The notes under the pieces were generated by a model, which searched no databases, was not told the origin of the DNA, and saw only the letters and a list, made by a program, of their open reading frames with translations. The position numbers and the translations under genes were made by a program. Below, in pieces: positions 7,777-14,400 of a stretch of DNA of 14,522 nucleotides (positions are counted from its first letter, which is position 1; each line of letters opens with the position of its first letter). This DNA is from an uncultured Flammeovirgaceae bacterium. GTDB taxonomy: Bacteria; Bacteroidota; Bacteroidia; Cytophagales; Cyclobacteriaceae. The stretch covers positions 1 to 14,522 of the forward strand of contig CAMPJM010000042.1 of NCBI GenBank assembly GCA_946886805.1, given 5' to 3'.

Positions 7777-8231
7777 CTGCGGAGTATAGTTTCTATAAAC
7801 TTTCGTTCGTTGTCCGTATTAAAAATCTTAAAAGGCAAATGGATCAATTGCGCTTTTGATATTATGAACAGAAAATGGTCTTTTCCTATCGAAGCTTTTT
7901 TGATATTGCTCCAATTCATAGGCATTCCTTGTTTGGTATTTACTTTAATCAAGACCTGACGACTGTCTATTTCGTAGGACAGTTTTTCAAACAGAACTTT
8001 GTTTTGTTCTACCTGAGTAACACCGGCAAACTGGATCAGCCAAAATAGAATGTATAATGTCAGCGCAATAAGTGCTCCCGTGATCCACCAATGGCTTGCT
8101 ATTATAAAATAACCACCCATAATTGCGATAACAATAAGAAATACCCACCACTGTTCTTTGAGTATATTTTTAAGGGCCAATTTAATATATGTTCCTGTTT
8201 CTAATTTATATTTCTTTGTTTTAACAATCAT
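7758..8231 (-). CDS. YcxB-like C-terminal domain membrane protein
   Basis: Protein of 157 aa with a short basic N-terminus, two adjacent transmembrane segments (about residues 28-46, WWVFLIVIAIMGGYFIIA, and 50-70, WITGALIALTLYILFWLIQF), and a cytosolic C-terminal domain. The C-terminal part (LSYEIDSRQVLIKVNTKQGMP, then MNWSNIKKASIGKDHFLFIISKAQLIHLPFKIF) matches the pattern of the YcxB-like domain, in which a W-x-x-I-x-K strand is followed by a phenylalanine-rich strand and an aliphatic LPxxxF segment. No function is established. ATG 8231 is the only good start. The gene follows nadC by 65 nt on the same strand and may be cotranscribed with it; it ends in a strong terminator that overlaps its stop codon. 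Confidence 0.65.
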   Translation of the reverse strand: MIVKTKKYKLETGTYIKLALKNILKEQWWVFLIVIAIMGGYFIIASHWWITGALIALTLYILFWLIQFAGVTQVEQNKVLFEKLSYEIDSRQVLIKVNTKQGMPMNWSNIKKASIGKDHFLFIISKAQLIHLPFKIFNTDNERKFIETILRRKGYVK

Positions 8232-8296
8232 TTAATTGAGCTTTTAGCTTTTAAGTACTATATAATTAATTATTGATGGATTCTGAATTTTTTTGG

Positions 8297-9157
8297 CTAT
8301 TGATGCGCTTTAAGACTAATATCTAAACTCTTGACCGAGTGTGTTAAGGCTCCTATCGAAATAAAATCAACGCCACATTCTGCTACTTCTACTATATCAG
8401 CTTCAGAAATTCCTCCTGATGCTTCGGTTTTATACTGCTTATCGATCATTTGAACTGCTTTTCTCATTGTTTCCGGAGTCATATTATCAAGCATAATAAT
8501 GTCCACTCCCCCAACTTCAAGCACTTCTTTTATTTCTTCCAGGCTTCTGGTCTCGACTTCTATTTTTAGATTTTTTCCTATAACTTTCAAATATTCCTTC
8601 GTTGCATTGATTGCCTTAGCAATACCTCCCGCATAATCGATATGATTATCTTTCAGCATTATCATATCAAAAAGGCCAAAACGGTGATTTGTCCCCCCTC
8701 CAATAACAACCGCCCATTTTTCAAGAATCCTGAAATTTGGAGTAGTTTTTCTGGTATCCAATATCCTGGCGTCGGTATGAGAGATCATTTCCACGAGTTG
8801 GCGGGTATAAGTAGCAATGCCACTCATTCTCTGAAGGCAGTTTAATACCAGCCTTTCAGCCGATAAAATTGACCTTGCACTGCCCCATACTTCCAAGCCA
8901 ATATCCCCTTTACTTGCTTTTTCCCCATCTTTTATTAAGATTTTAACCCCTAAGCCGGGATCGATGTGCTTAAAAATTACTTCAGCCAAAGACATTCCGG
9001 CAATTATTCCACTATCTTTTATTAAAAGCTTCGCGCGACTTGTACAGTCTTGTGGAATGGAGGCAAGGGAAGAGTGATCGCCCTCTCCTATGTCTTCTTC
9101 TATTGCAGCTTTTATAAAATCGCTAATTGCTTGTTCTGTAATGTAATCTGGCTTCAC
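8297..9157 (-). CDS. nadC: Nicotinate-nucleotide pyrophosphorylase (carboxylating), NadC
   Basis: Converts quinolinate and PRPP to nicotinate mononucleotide in de novo NAD synthesis. Family motifs are all present: EDIGEGDHSS (residues 21-30), RLVLNCLQRMSGIAT (102-116), DTRKTTP (134-140), GGGTNHRFGL (153-162), MLKDNH (167-172), and IMLDNM near residue 224 followed by ASGGI. These include the basic residues that hold the two carboxylates and the phosphates. Length 286 aa is normal. The start is a GTG at 9157: the frame upstream is closed by a TAA before any ATG, and MKPDYITEQAISDFI fits the family start. No nadA or nadB is in the window. A terminator hairpin lies only 15 nt upstream of the start, which limits where its promoter can be. 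Confidence 0.95.
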   Translation of the reverse strand: MKPDYITEQAISDFIKAAIEEDIGEGDHSSLASIPQDCTSRAKLLIKDSGIIAGMSLAEVIFKHIDPGLGVKILIKDGEKASKGDIGLEVWGSARSILSAERLVLNCLQRMSGIATYTRQLVEMISHTDARILDTRKTTPNFRILEKWAVVIGGGTNHRFGLFDMIMLKDNHIDYAGGIAKAINATKEYLKVIGKNLKIEVETRSLEEIKEVLEVGGVDIIMLDNMTPETMRKAVQMIDKQYKTEASGGISEADIVEVAECGVDFISIGALTHSVKSLDISLKAHQ

Positions 9158-9172
9158 CCGACAAAAATACGA

Positions 9173-9200
9173 AAAGGCTCCAAATTACATTGGAGCCTTT
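9173..9200 (-). terminator. Intrinsic terminator after the DUF4783 gene
   Basis: AAAGGCTCCAA and TTGGAGCCTTT form a perfect 11-bp stem around a 6-nt loop. On the minus strand it is followed by TTTTcg and a T-rich run. It lies between the DUF4783 stop (9242) and the nadC GTG (9157). It could also act as an attenuator if nadC is read from the DUF4783 promoter. Confidence 0.8.
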
Positions 9201-9241
9201 GGGAAATTTTCTAAAATGTTACTGTTTTTAATTTTTTTGAT

Positions 9242-9655
9242 CTATTCCTGGGTAAAATCTATGCTGTAAACCTTATAGCTATCCTGGAATTCTTTTGCTC
9301 TTATTAATACCCTGAACGAACCTTCTCCGTAATTATATTTACCAATTGCATATTTTATACCTTCTTTGGAAGCACCCTGGTGTATGTATTGAAAATCAGA
9401 TGGTGGATATTTTTTTAGAAAATCCTTTAGAACAAACTCTGCTTGAGTTCTGCTATAGTCAGATGGTTCTCCATCTATAACCATTTCAACCACGTCATGA
9501 AAGTATTTGGTTAATTCCTTTGAACTACCTGCTTTCATCGCAGTTTTTACATTGTTTAAAACATCGCTTTGGCCATAAACGTTAAAATTTCCTCCAAAAA
9601 AGAGGATAAGGGTGAAAATCAAGAATCCTTTGTATAAAATATTTATTTTATTCAT
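9242..9655 (-). CDS. Secreted DUF4783 family protein
   Basis: A 137-aa protein with an N-terminal signal peptide: a basic start (MNKINILYKG), a hydrophobic core (FLIFTLILFFGG) and a likely cleavage near VYGQS. The mature domain of about 108 residues fits DUF4783, a Bacteroidota family with an NTF2-like fold: a helical first part (LNNVKTAMKAGSSKELTKYFHDVVEM), DYSRTQAEFVLKDFLKKYPPSDF, then beta strands (KYAIGKYNYGEGSFRVLIRAKE, YKVYSIDFTQE). Probably periplasmic; no function is known. In Bacteroidota the family is, to my knowledge, often found next to nadC, as here, but a perfect terminator separates them. A TAGTTTTG promoter element lies about 35 nt upstream of the start. Confidence 0.75.
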   Translation of the reverse strand: MNKINILYKGFLIFTLILFFGGNFNVYGQSDVLNNVKTAMKAGSSKELTKYFHDVVEMVIDGEPSDYSRTQAEFVLKDFLKKYPPSDFQYIHQGASKEGIKYAIGKYNYGEGSFRVLIRAKEFQDSYKVYSIDFTQE

Positions 9656-9689
9656 TCCGCATTTAATGTTACTCTTTCCTCATGTTTAC

Positions 9690-9697
9690 CAAAACTA
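9690..9697 (-). promoter_or_regulatory. Bacteroidota-type -7 promoter element for the DUF4783 gene
   Basis: Read on the minus strand the sequence is TAGTTTTG, an exact fit to TAnnTTTG. Transcription would start near 9683, about 28 nt before the ATG at 9655. The -33 region is T-rich without a clear TTTG. Confidence 0.45.
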
Positions 9698-9762
9698 TGC
9701 CAATATTTTGAAAATAAAAAGTCGAAATTGTGCATATAGGTTACAAGCTAAGATTCTCTTTT

Positions 9763-9770
9763 TATATTTG
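9763..9770 (+). promoter_or_regulatory. Bacteroidota-type -7 promoter element for gpmI
   Basis: TATATTTG fits TAnnTTTG and points towards gpmI. It would give a leader of about 145 nt before the ATG at 9922. A -33 TTTG at the usual spacing is not evident, so the assignment is tentative. Confidence 0.4.
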
Positions 9771-9921
9771 CACTATATTTAAATAAAGACAAAATAGATT
9801 GGTTATTACTGTGATGAAGTTTGCAGGTCTTGATCGTTTGAAATATAGTCATTTATTGAATAATAGTTACACATCATAGATGAAATGACAAGTTTGCCAT
9901 TTAAAATTAGAAACAACTAAT

Positions 9922-11436
9922 ATGAAAAAAGTACTTTTAATGATCCTGGATGGATGGGGTATTGCAAAAAATAAAGAAGTCTCTGCGGTAGATAAAGCAA
10001 ATACACCTTTTATTGATTCATTATACACGAAATATCCGCATAGCAAACTCGATGCTTCCGGTTTAGCAGTTGGTCTTCCTGAAGGGCAGATGGGTAATTC
10101 CGAAGTTGGCCATATGAACATTGGAGCAGGGAGGATCGTTTATCAAGACTTGGTAAGAGTGAACAAGGCACTGCAAGACGGAGAATTGAGTAGTAATCCT
10201 GTCCTTAACGAAGCCTTTGAATATGCACTTAGCAATAATAAGAAAATGCATTTCATTGGATTAGTGTCAGACGGCGGTGTTCATTCTCATTTGGACCACC
10301 TGAAAGGTTTGTGCAGGATAGCTTCGGAAAAAGGTCTGAACGAATTTTATATCCACGCCTTTATGGATGGCAGAGACACGGATCCAAACGCGGGATATGG
10401 CTATTTGAAGGAGCTTCAAACTACCCTGAACCAGTCGGGCGGTAAAATTGCTTCTGTCATAGGAAGGTATTATGCAATGGACAGGGATAAAAGATGGGAG
10501 CGGGTAAAATTAGCTTATGACCTGATGGTAAAAGGAATAGGAGAGAAGTCGCGCAGCATGTTAGAAAGTGTACAAGCATCGTACGACAAAGATATTACCG
10601 ATGAATTTATAATGCCTCTTTGTGCAGTAGACGAAACAGGAAACCCCATTGCCACTATTGAGGAAGGGGATGTGGTCCTTTGTTTTAATTTCAGGACAGA
10701 TAGGGGTAGGGAAATAACACAGGTCCTGACACAATTGGATTTTCCTGATTTTGAGATGAGGAAACTAAATTTGAAATACTTGACGCTTACTTCATATGAC
10801 GATACCTACACGGGCGTGGAAGTTCTGTTTACCAAAGACAATCTGAATAATACCTTGGGAGAAGTGTTGAGCAAAGCTGGTAAGAAGCAGATAAGGATAG
10901 CAGAAACAGAAAAATATCCACATGTTACGTTTTTCTTTTCCGGTGGTGCAGAAAAAGAATTTGAAGGTGAGAAAAGATTAATGTGCCAATCTCCAAAAGT
11001 AGCAACTTATGATTTGCAGCCTGAAATGAGTGCCGGTGACATTAGAGATAAAATTATACCGGAATTAAAAGCGCAAGAAACTGACTTTGTATGCCTGAAT
11101 TTCGCCAATCCCGATATGGTTGGACACACGGGAGTGTTCGAGGCTGTAGTAAAAGCATGTGAAACAGTAGACCAATGTGCACAGGCTGTTGCAGAAGTAG
11201 CAAAGGAAAATGGTTATACAGTTATTATCATAGCCGATCATGGAAATTCAGATTACATGGTAAATGACGATGGATCGCCAAATACGGCCCATACTACTAA
11301 TTTGGTGCCTTTTATTATTATGGACGAAAAGTTAAAAACCAAAGATGGTAAACTTGCCGATCTGGCACCGACTATATTGAAAATAATGGATGTGGAAATT
11401 CCTAAAGAAATGACGGGAAACATATTGATTTCCTAA
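9922..11436 (+). CDS. gpmI: 2,3-bisphosphoglycerate-independent phosphoglycerate mutase GpmI
   Basis: Interconverts 3-phosphoglycerate and 2-phosphoglycerate in glycolysis, through a phosphoserine intermediate and two Mn2+ ions. Visible motifs: LMILDGWG (Asp10, metal), GQMGNSEVGHMNIGAGR with the catalytic Ser60, SDGGVHSH (His121), DGRDTDP (149-155), RYYAMDRDKRWERV (182-195), FNFRTDRGREIT, then NPDMVGHTG and IIADHGNSD near the C-terminus, which supply the remaining metal ligands. The length of 504 aa is right for the family. ATG 9922 begins directly before the KKVLLMILDGWG motif. The gene stands divergent from the DUF4783 gene and is followed after 13 nt by a lipoprotein gene that it very probably shares a transcript with. 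Confidence 0.97.
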   Translation: MKKVLLMILDGWGIAKNKEVSAVDKANTPFIDSLYTKYPHSKLDASGLAVGLPEGQMGNSEVGHMNIGAGRIVYQDLVRVNKALQDGELSSNPVLNEAFEYALSNNKKMHFIGLVSDGGVHSHLDHLKGLCRIASEKGLNEFYIHAFMDGRDTDPNAGYGYLKELQTTLNQSGGKIASVIGRYYAMDRDKRWERVKLAYDLMVKGIGEKSRSMLESVQASYDKDITDEFIMPLCAVDETGNPIATIEEGDVVLCFNFRTDRGREITQVLTQLDFPDFEMRKLNLKYLTLTSYDDTYTGVEVLFTKDNLNNTLGEVLSKAGKKQIRIAETEKYPHVTFFFSGGAEKEFEGEKRLMCQSPKVATYDLQPEMSAGDIRDKIIPELKAQETDFVCLNFANPDMVGHTGVFEAVVKACETVDQCAQAVAEVAKENGYTVIIIADHGNSDYMVNDDGSPNTAHTTNLVPFIIMDEKLKTKDGKLADLAPTILKIMDVEIPKEMTGNILIS

Positions 11437-11449
11437 TCAAATTGCTTGA

Positions 11450-12055
11450 ATGAACGGATATTTTAATTTTATAAGGAATAGTCTTTTTTTATTTCTATTG
11501 TTTTTCATCGGAGGGTGCGGAGAGGTAATAAATGAAAAGTTAAATAATAAAAATAACTATTTTGACCTGAAGGGGCTTCTTGAAACCCAAATCCTTTTGC
11601 TTGATAGCCTACAGCCTAATCTTAGCAAAGTGACGGTAATAGACGGCTTAGAAGAATCTCAGACCTTGCACCTGGACAGTGCCGGATGGGCAAGAGAAAT
11701 GGAAATATTTTTCGAAGCGGATATTAATGAACCAATATTAAAAGACGCTTACGAACTTGAGGAGAAGGATTTGGGGGATAGTTTAACCCTGATGTCTTAT
11801 GAAGCAATAGATAAGAAAAATGCAGAAATTGAGTTTTTGAAGGTTTTCTATCCAAAAAACGAAGACCTTCCCTCTCATATAACTGCTGTTTTTACAGAGA
11901 AAAATGCTTTATATGACTCCAAAAGGTCACTGGAGCTTAATTTTAAATCGGATAATGATTTACATGTTTTAAGTGGATACTCTATTGAGGGGATTCAGAA
12001 AATGTTGTTAAAAGACACCATTTATTACAAGGTGAGGGTGAAGAATCTATTTTAA
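11450..12055 (+). CDS. Putative lipoprotein of unknown function
   Basis: A 201-aa protein with a lipoprotein signal peptide: a short polar start with an Arg, a hydrophobic core (SLFLFLLFFIGG) and a lipobox ending in Cys23 (IGGC), followed by Gly-Glu. The mature part is acidic, with helical and strand segments (FDLKGLLETQILLLDSLQP, then VTVIDGLEES, WAREMEIFFEADINEPIL, and a C-terminal LSGYSIEGIQKML). I do not recognise a domain by function; it resembles the many Bacteroidota lipoproteins of unknown role. ATG 11450 lies 13 nt after the gpmI stop, so it is probably cotranscribed with gpmI. It would be a substrate for the Lnt encoded at 1084-2682. Confidence 0.7.
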   Translation: MNGYFNFIRNSLFLFLLFFIGGCGEVINEKLNNKNNYFDLKGLLETQILLLDSLQPNLSKVTVIDGLEESQTLHLDSAGWAREMEIFFEADINEPILKDAYELEEKDLGDSLTLMSYEAIDKKNAEIEFLKVFYPKNEDLPSHITAVFTEKNALYDSKRSLELNFKSDNDLHVLSGYSIEGIQKMLLKDTIYYKVRVKNLF

Positions 12056-12244
12056 GCGCTTGATACTTATTTCTTAACAAACCCTTAGTAAATAATGATC
12101 TGAGATGAAACCATTTTCAGTGGAATAGCTTTGTAGGTTAAACTCCAAATGGAATATTCGAAAATTAATATCGAATCTTATTTAGGGTTATTATGAATAA
12201 GGTAAAAATTTGAATAAATCATTTTTTTGTTTATCACGAGGTAC

Positions 12245-12252
12245 TACATTTG
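12245..12252 (+). promoter_or_regulatory. Bacteroidota-type -7 promoter element for the DUF6787-like gene
   Basis: TACATTTG fits TAnnTTTG, with a TTTG at 12226-12229 about 15 nt upstream, slightly closer than the usual spacing. Transcription would start near 12260, about 50 nt before the ATG at 12311. Confidence 0.5.
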
Positions 12253-12310
12253 TGGTCATTTAAGAATTTACCTGATTGAGGATTTAAAGATTAGGTGAGA
12301 AATATAAGTT

Positions 12311-12691
12311 ATGATATCTAACGGAAATAATAAGCCTACTCACGAAGAAACTGAAAGCAGTGGTTCAATTGAAACCACCGTTCCTAAAAATTTTGTTGAA
12401 AAGCTAAAAATTAAATGGGGCTTGGAGAGCATTTTTCAAGTGATCATTATATTATTGGTATTTAGTGTCACAGGAACAACTGTAGTTTTTCTTCGAGAGA
12501 CGTTGTTTGGCTGGTTGGGGTTTGACGAGAATACAGATTTGTGGATTAAGACTATCGCTTATATCTTATTCATGTTACCTGCCTACCAAACCTTATTATT
12601 GTTTTACGGTTCTTTGTTCGGACAATTTGAATTCTTTTGGAACAAGGAAAAGAAGCTTTTCAGGTTCATTAAGAAGCTTTTTGTTAGATAA
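12311..12691 (+). CDS. Small membrane protein, DUF6787-like
   Basis: A 126-aa protein with a polar, acidic N-terminal tail (residues 1-30), two hydrophobic helices (about 43-62, SIFQVIIILLVFSVTGTTVV, and 83-105, IKTIAYILFMLPAYQTLLLFYG) and a basic, aromatic C-terminus (FEFFWNKEKKLFRFIKKLF). The pattern of SVTGTTVVFLR, then LPAYQTLLLFYGSLFGQF, then FFWNKEKK agrees with my recollection of the DUF6787 family, common in Bacteroidota and without known function. It is the last gene of housekeeping type before the cassette-like region. Its promoter is proposed at 12245. Confidence 0.65.
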   Translation: MISNGNNKPTHEETESSGSIETTVPKNFVEKLKIKWGLESIFQVIIILLVFSVTGTTVVFLRETLFGWLGFDENTDLWIKTIAYILFMLPAYQTLLLFYGSLFGQFEFFWNKEKKLFRFIKKLFVR

Positions 12692-12994
12692 ACCTTAGAG
12701 AAATAGAGTACCAGAAGTGTTCGATGTTTATAGAAAAAATAGAATTATCGAAAGGCCGTAGCGTTGGTGCTAAATATTTTCTACCTGGCACAATAATCTG
12801 ATACACAACCCCTTTCTACAAATATTTGCCTTTCGCTGTAAGTTGGATCAAGCGGAATTTCTAGGGGAAAATGTCAAATATTTTATTATTGAAAACAGCG
12901 TGTCCTAATCACAGGCAAAGTAAAGGGGTCCCGGTCCGAAGGACTCCGGACTCGATTCGGAGAGTTAAATCCGGGAAGGTGCTTCTATTTATTA
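12692..12994. other. Non-coding stretch before the cassette-like region
   Basis: No credible gene is present; the longest start-to-stop reading on the plus strand (from 12725) is only 25 codons. At 12929-12976 there is a branched fold: an outer stem TCCCGG/CCGGGA encloses the hairpins GTCC/GGAC (12934-12944) and CTCCG/CGGAG (12944-12962). It lies directly before the first cassette boundary GTTACCA at 12995 and may be the end of an older recombination site (an attI-like site or a decayed attC), but the arms are too irregular for me to claim this. Confidence 0.4.
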
Positions 12995-13025
12995 GTTACC
13001 AGCCATTTTAGAACGACACACACGA

Positions 13026-13625
13026 ATGACAGCCATAATTATTTTCATAGGACTTATTATTGGACTGAATTGTATTCCACTTCTGACCAAGACGACCTTT
13101 CCGACAGCAGAGAAAGTAATTCAACGAATATTAATCGCTTCGACAATTTTGTTTTCAACATTTACAATTTTTGCGTTTAGTGGTTACAAGTTAAAAGGAC
13201 TTTACACTTTCTCGACAATTAGTTGGACATTCATAATATCGACAATCGCTTATTTAGCCATATTCAATAACACAAAAAAGAAATTGCTGACAGTATTTCT
13301 GCTCACCCCTTTGATTGTTTTGAGCATTTTGACAATTTTACTCGGACAACTTGTTTATGAACATAAAATTGACACAGCCAATAAAATTTCTGTTACGACA
13401 GGAGGATTTTTAGACTGCGGAGAAATTATTAATATCACCCAAACAAGGTTCGGAATTTTTGACAAAGAAGTTTTTTATATTGACAATCTTTGCTTAATTG
13501 GAATTAACAAAATCGAGACAATAAAACTTGGCGACAAACACGCTGAATTTTTAATATATCACAACGGACTAAACGACTCTGAAAATCCATACAAATATGA
13601 AGTGGAAAGAAAAAACGGGTGGTAA
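13026..13625 (+). CDS. Orphan multi-pass membrane protein in cassette-like unit 1
   Basis: A 199-aa protein that I do not recognise. Four hydrophobic segments are visible: residues about 3-20 (AIIIFIGLIIGLNCIPLL), 34-52 (RILIASTILFSTFTIFAFSG), 60-80 (YTFSTISWTFIISTIAYLAIF) and 86-110 (LLTVFLLTPLIVLSILTILLGQLV). A soluble C-terminal domain of about 85 residues, mostly beta by appearance, follows. Codon use looks different from the neighbours, with many ACA, GAC and CGA-containing codons. ATG 13026 lies 30 nt behind the proposed cassette boundary at 12995, and the TAA stop lies inside the first bases of the attC-like element. This compact layout, with almost no spare DNA, is typical of integron cassette genes. 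No promoter of the TAnnTTTG type is seen in front. Confidence 0.65.
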   Translation: MTAIIIFIGLIIGLNCIPLLTKTTFPTAEKVIQRILIASTILFSTFTIFAFSGYKLKGLYTFSTISWTFIISTIAYLAIFNNTKKKLLTVFLLTPLIVLSILTILLGQLVYEHKIDTANKISVTTGGFLDCGEIINITQTRFGIFDKEVFYIDNLCLIGINKIETIKLGDKHAEFLIYHNGLNDSENPYKYEVERKNGW

Positions 13626-13750
13626 CACGGGTTTTGCGTCAGGCGGGTGACGTCCAAACTTGCAGCTTTGTACTTCTATTCAAGTTCAGCGTTGGTTGAA
13701 AGTTTTGTGCTCCGAAATCCGCCGGAACGCAAAGCCCGAAACCGTTGGCG
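13620..13750 (+). other. attC-like recombination site 1
   Basis: A 131-bp element with the layout of an integron attC. The outer core boxes are TGGTAAC (13620-13626) and GTTGGCG (13744-13750), with the AAC and GTT triplets facing each other. Inside are long imperfect arms: CGGGTTTTGCGTCAGGCGGG (13628-13647) against 13718-13738, whose reverse complement matches at about 17 of 20 positions with one unpaired base. Such extrahelical bases are a known feature of attC sites. A middle part of about 70 bp has further partial pairing (AACTTG/CAAGTT). The size is within the known attC range. The stop codon of the preceding gene is part of the first box. The boxes deviate from the strict RYYYAAC/GTTRRRY consensus. 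Confidence 0.65.
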
Positions 13751-13779
13751 GCAAGGCAGAAGAAAAAGGTACAGCATTT

Positions 13780-14151
13780 ATGAAACAGAAAATTTACATA
13801 GATACTTCAGTTGTTGGCGGATACTTTGACGATGAATTTAAAGAGCCAACAAAACTACTCTTTGACAGGCTGGTAAAAGAACAGGTTAGTTTTGTGATTT
13901 CTGACCTATTAGAGCTAGAATTAATTCAGGCGCCAGAACATGTAAGAGAACTACTGGACAACTTTCCCGTTAACTATTTTGAAAGGTTAAATTTCAATGA
14001 AGAAGCTGAAGAGTTAGCTCAGACTTATATAAAGGAAAAAGTTGTAGGAAAGACTAGCATTGAGGACTGTAGACATATAGCCCTTGCTACAATCAACAGG
14101 ATTGATGTTCTGGCAAGTTGGAACTTTAAACATATTGTGAATCTTATTTAG
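13780..14151 (+). CDS. PIN-domain toxin-like protein, C-terminally truncated by frameshift
   Basis: PIN-domain proteins are Mg2+-dependent RNases, often the toxin of a toxin-antitoxin pair. Acidic active-site positions are visible: Asp8 in YIDTSVVGGYFD, Glu45/Glu47 in SDLLELEL, and Asp96 in SIEDCRHIALA; VLASWNFKHIVN follows as in this Bacteroidota subgroup. The ATG at 13780 is chosen since a longer frame from 13660 would be translated from the attC-like element. The reading frame stops at TAG 14149-14151 after 123 aa. The missing end is present in the next frame, so a single extra base in the TTT at 14147-14149 is the likely cause. The four acidic residues remain, so the short product might still fold, but the loss of 30 residues makes normal activity doubtful. 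It is the first gene of cassette-like unit 2, 36 nt behind the GTTGGCG boundary. Confidence 0.8.
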   Translation: MKQKIYIDTSVVGGYFDDEFKEPTKLLFDRLVKEQVSFVISDLLELELIQAPEHVRELLDNFPVNYFERLNFNEEAEELAQTYIKEKVVGKTSIEDCRHIALATINRIDVLASWNFKHIVNLI

Positions 14152-14242
14152 AATAAAGGGTTACAATTCTATAAATTTAAGATTAGGATACCCGATGATT
14201 GAAATAAGGAGCCCTCAAGAACTGATTAATTATGAAGACTAA
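14150..14242 (+). pseudogene. Detached C-terminal end of the PIN gene (+1 frame)
   Basis: Read from AGA at 14150, this frame gives 30 codons and then TAA (14240-14242). It encodes RIKGYNSINLRLGYP followed by MIEIRSPQELINYED. To my knowledge this is the usual end of this PIN subgroup (HIVNL, then KGYNSINL, then an EIRSP-type tail). Removing one T from 14147-14149 fuses it to the 123-aa frame and restores a 153-aa protein. It overlaps the start of the small downstream gene by 11 nt. Confidence 0.8.
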
Positions 14243-14390
14243 AACTGAAAATAGGTTGGATTCTGTAAAGATGATGAGAAAAATCAGGGATAAGATTTCT
14301 AAGGATACCGAAGACATGGATTTTAAAGAATTCAAGAAGTATATGGATTCAAAATTAAAGTCAAAAGGTTCCAAATCTTCGCAAAAATAA
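14232..14390 (+). CDS. Small antitoxin-like protein paired with the PIN gene
   Basis: A 52-aa protein starting at ATG 14232, which overlaps the last codons of the unbroken PIN frame in another frame (11 nt). That points to translational coupling. The sequence begins MKTKTENRLDSVKMMRKIRD, with a basic amphipathic helix (VKMMRKIRDKISKD), then an acidic turn (TEDMDFKEFKKYM) and a lysine- and serine-rich tail. I know similar small proteins with a VKMMR-x-IRD motif behind PIN genes in Bacteroidota and take it as the likely antitoxin; there is no recognised DNA-binding domain. The order toxin first, antitoxin second is opposite to most type II pairs. The gene ends 10 bp before attC-like element 2, with nothing between. 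Confidence 0.7.
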   Translation: MKTKTENRLDSVKMMRKIRDKISKDTEDMDFKEFKKYMDSKLKSKGSKSSQK

Positions 14391-14400
14391 TATGCCCAAC

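Noticed and set aside
12507..12698. A 63-aa frame inside the DUF6787-like gene
   Set aside because: It is an out-of-frame reading of a gene with clear membrane helices and a family-like sequence.
12711..12724. A 14-bp sequence also present at 6959-6972 (CCAGAAGTGTTCGA)
   Set aside because: A single match of this length is expected about once by chance in a window this size; the flanks do not match and one copy is inside recX.
12725..12802. A 25-codon open frame in the non-coding stretch
   Set aside because: It is too short, with no ribosome binding site and no recognisable features.
12929..12976. A tRNA-like cloverleaf
   Set aside because: There is no acceptor stem of 7 bp, no anticodon arm and no proper T-loop; the fold is only a branched hairpin.
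13660..13779. An upstream extension of the PIN gene by 40 residues
   Set aside because: This part lies within the attC-like element and its arms; the encoded residues look random and the family starts at MKQKIYIDTS.
14183..14374. A 63-aa minus-strand frame at the right end
   Set aside because: It runs opposite to the small PIN partner gene, which has better placement and composition.
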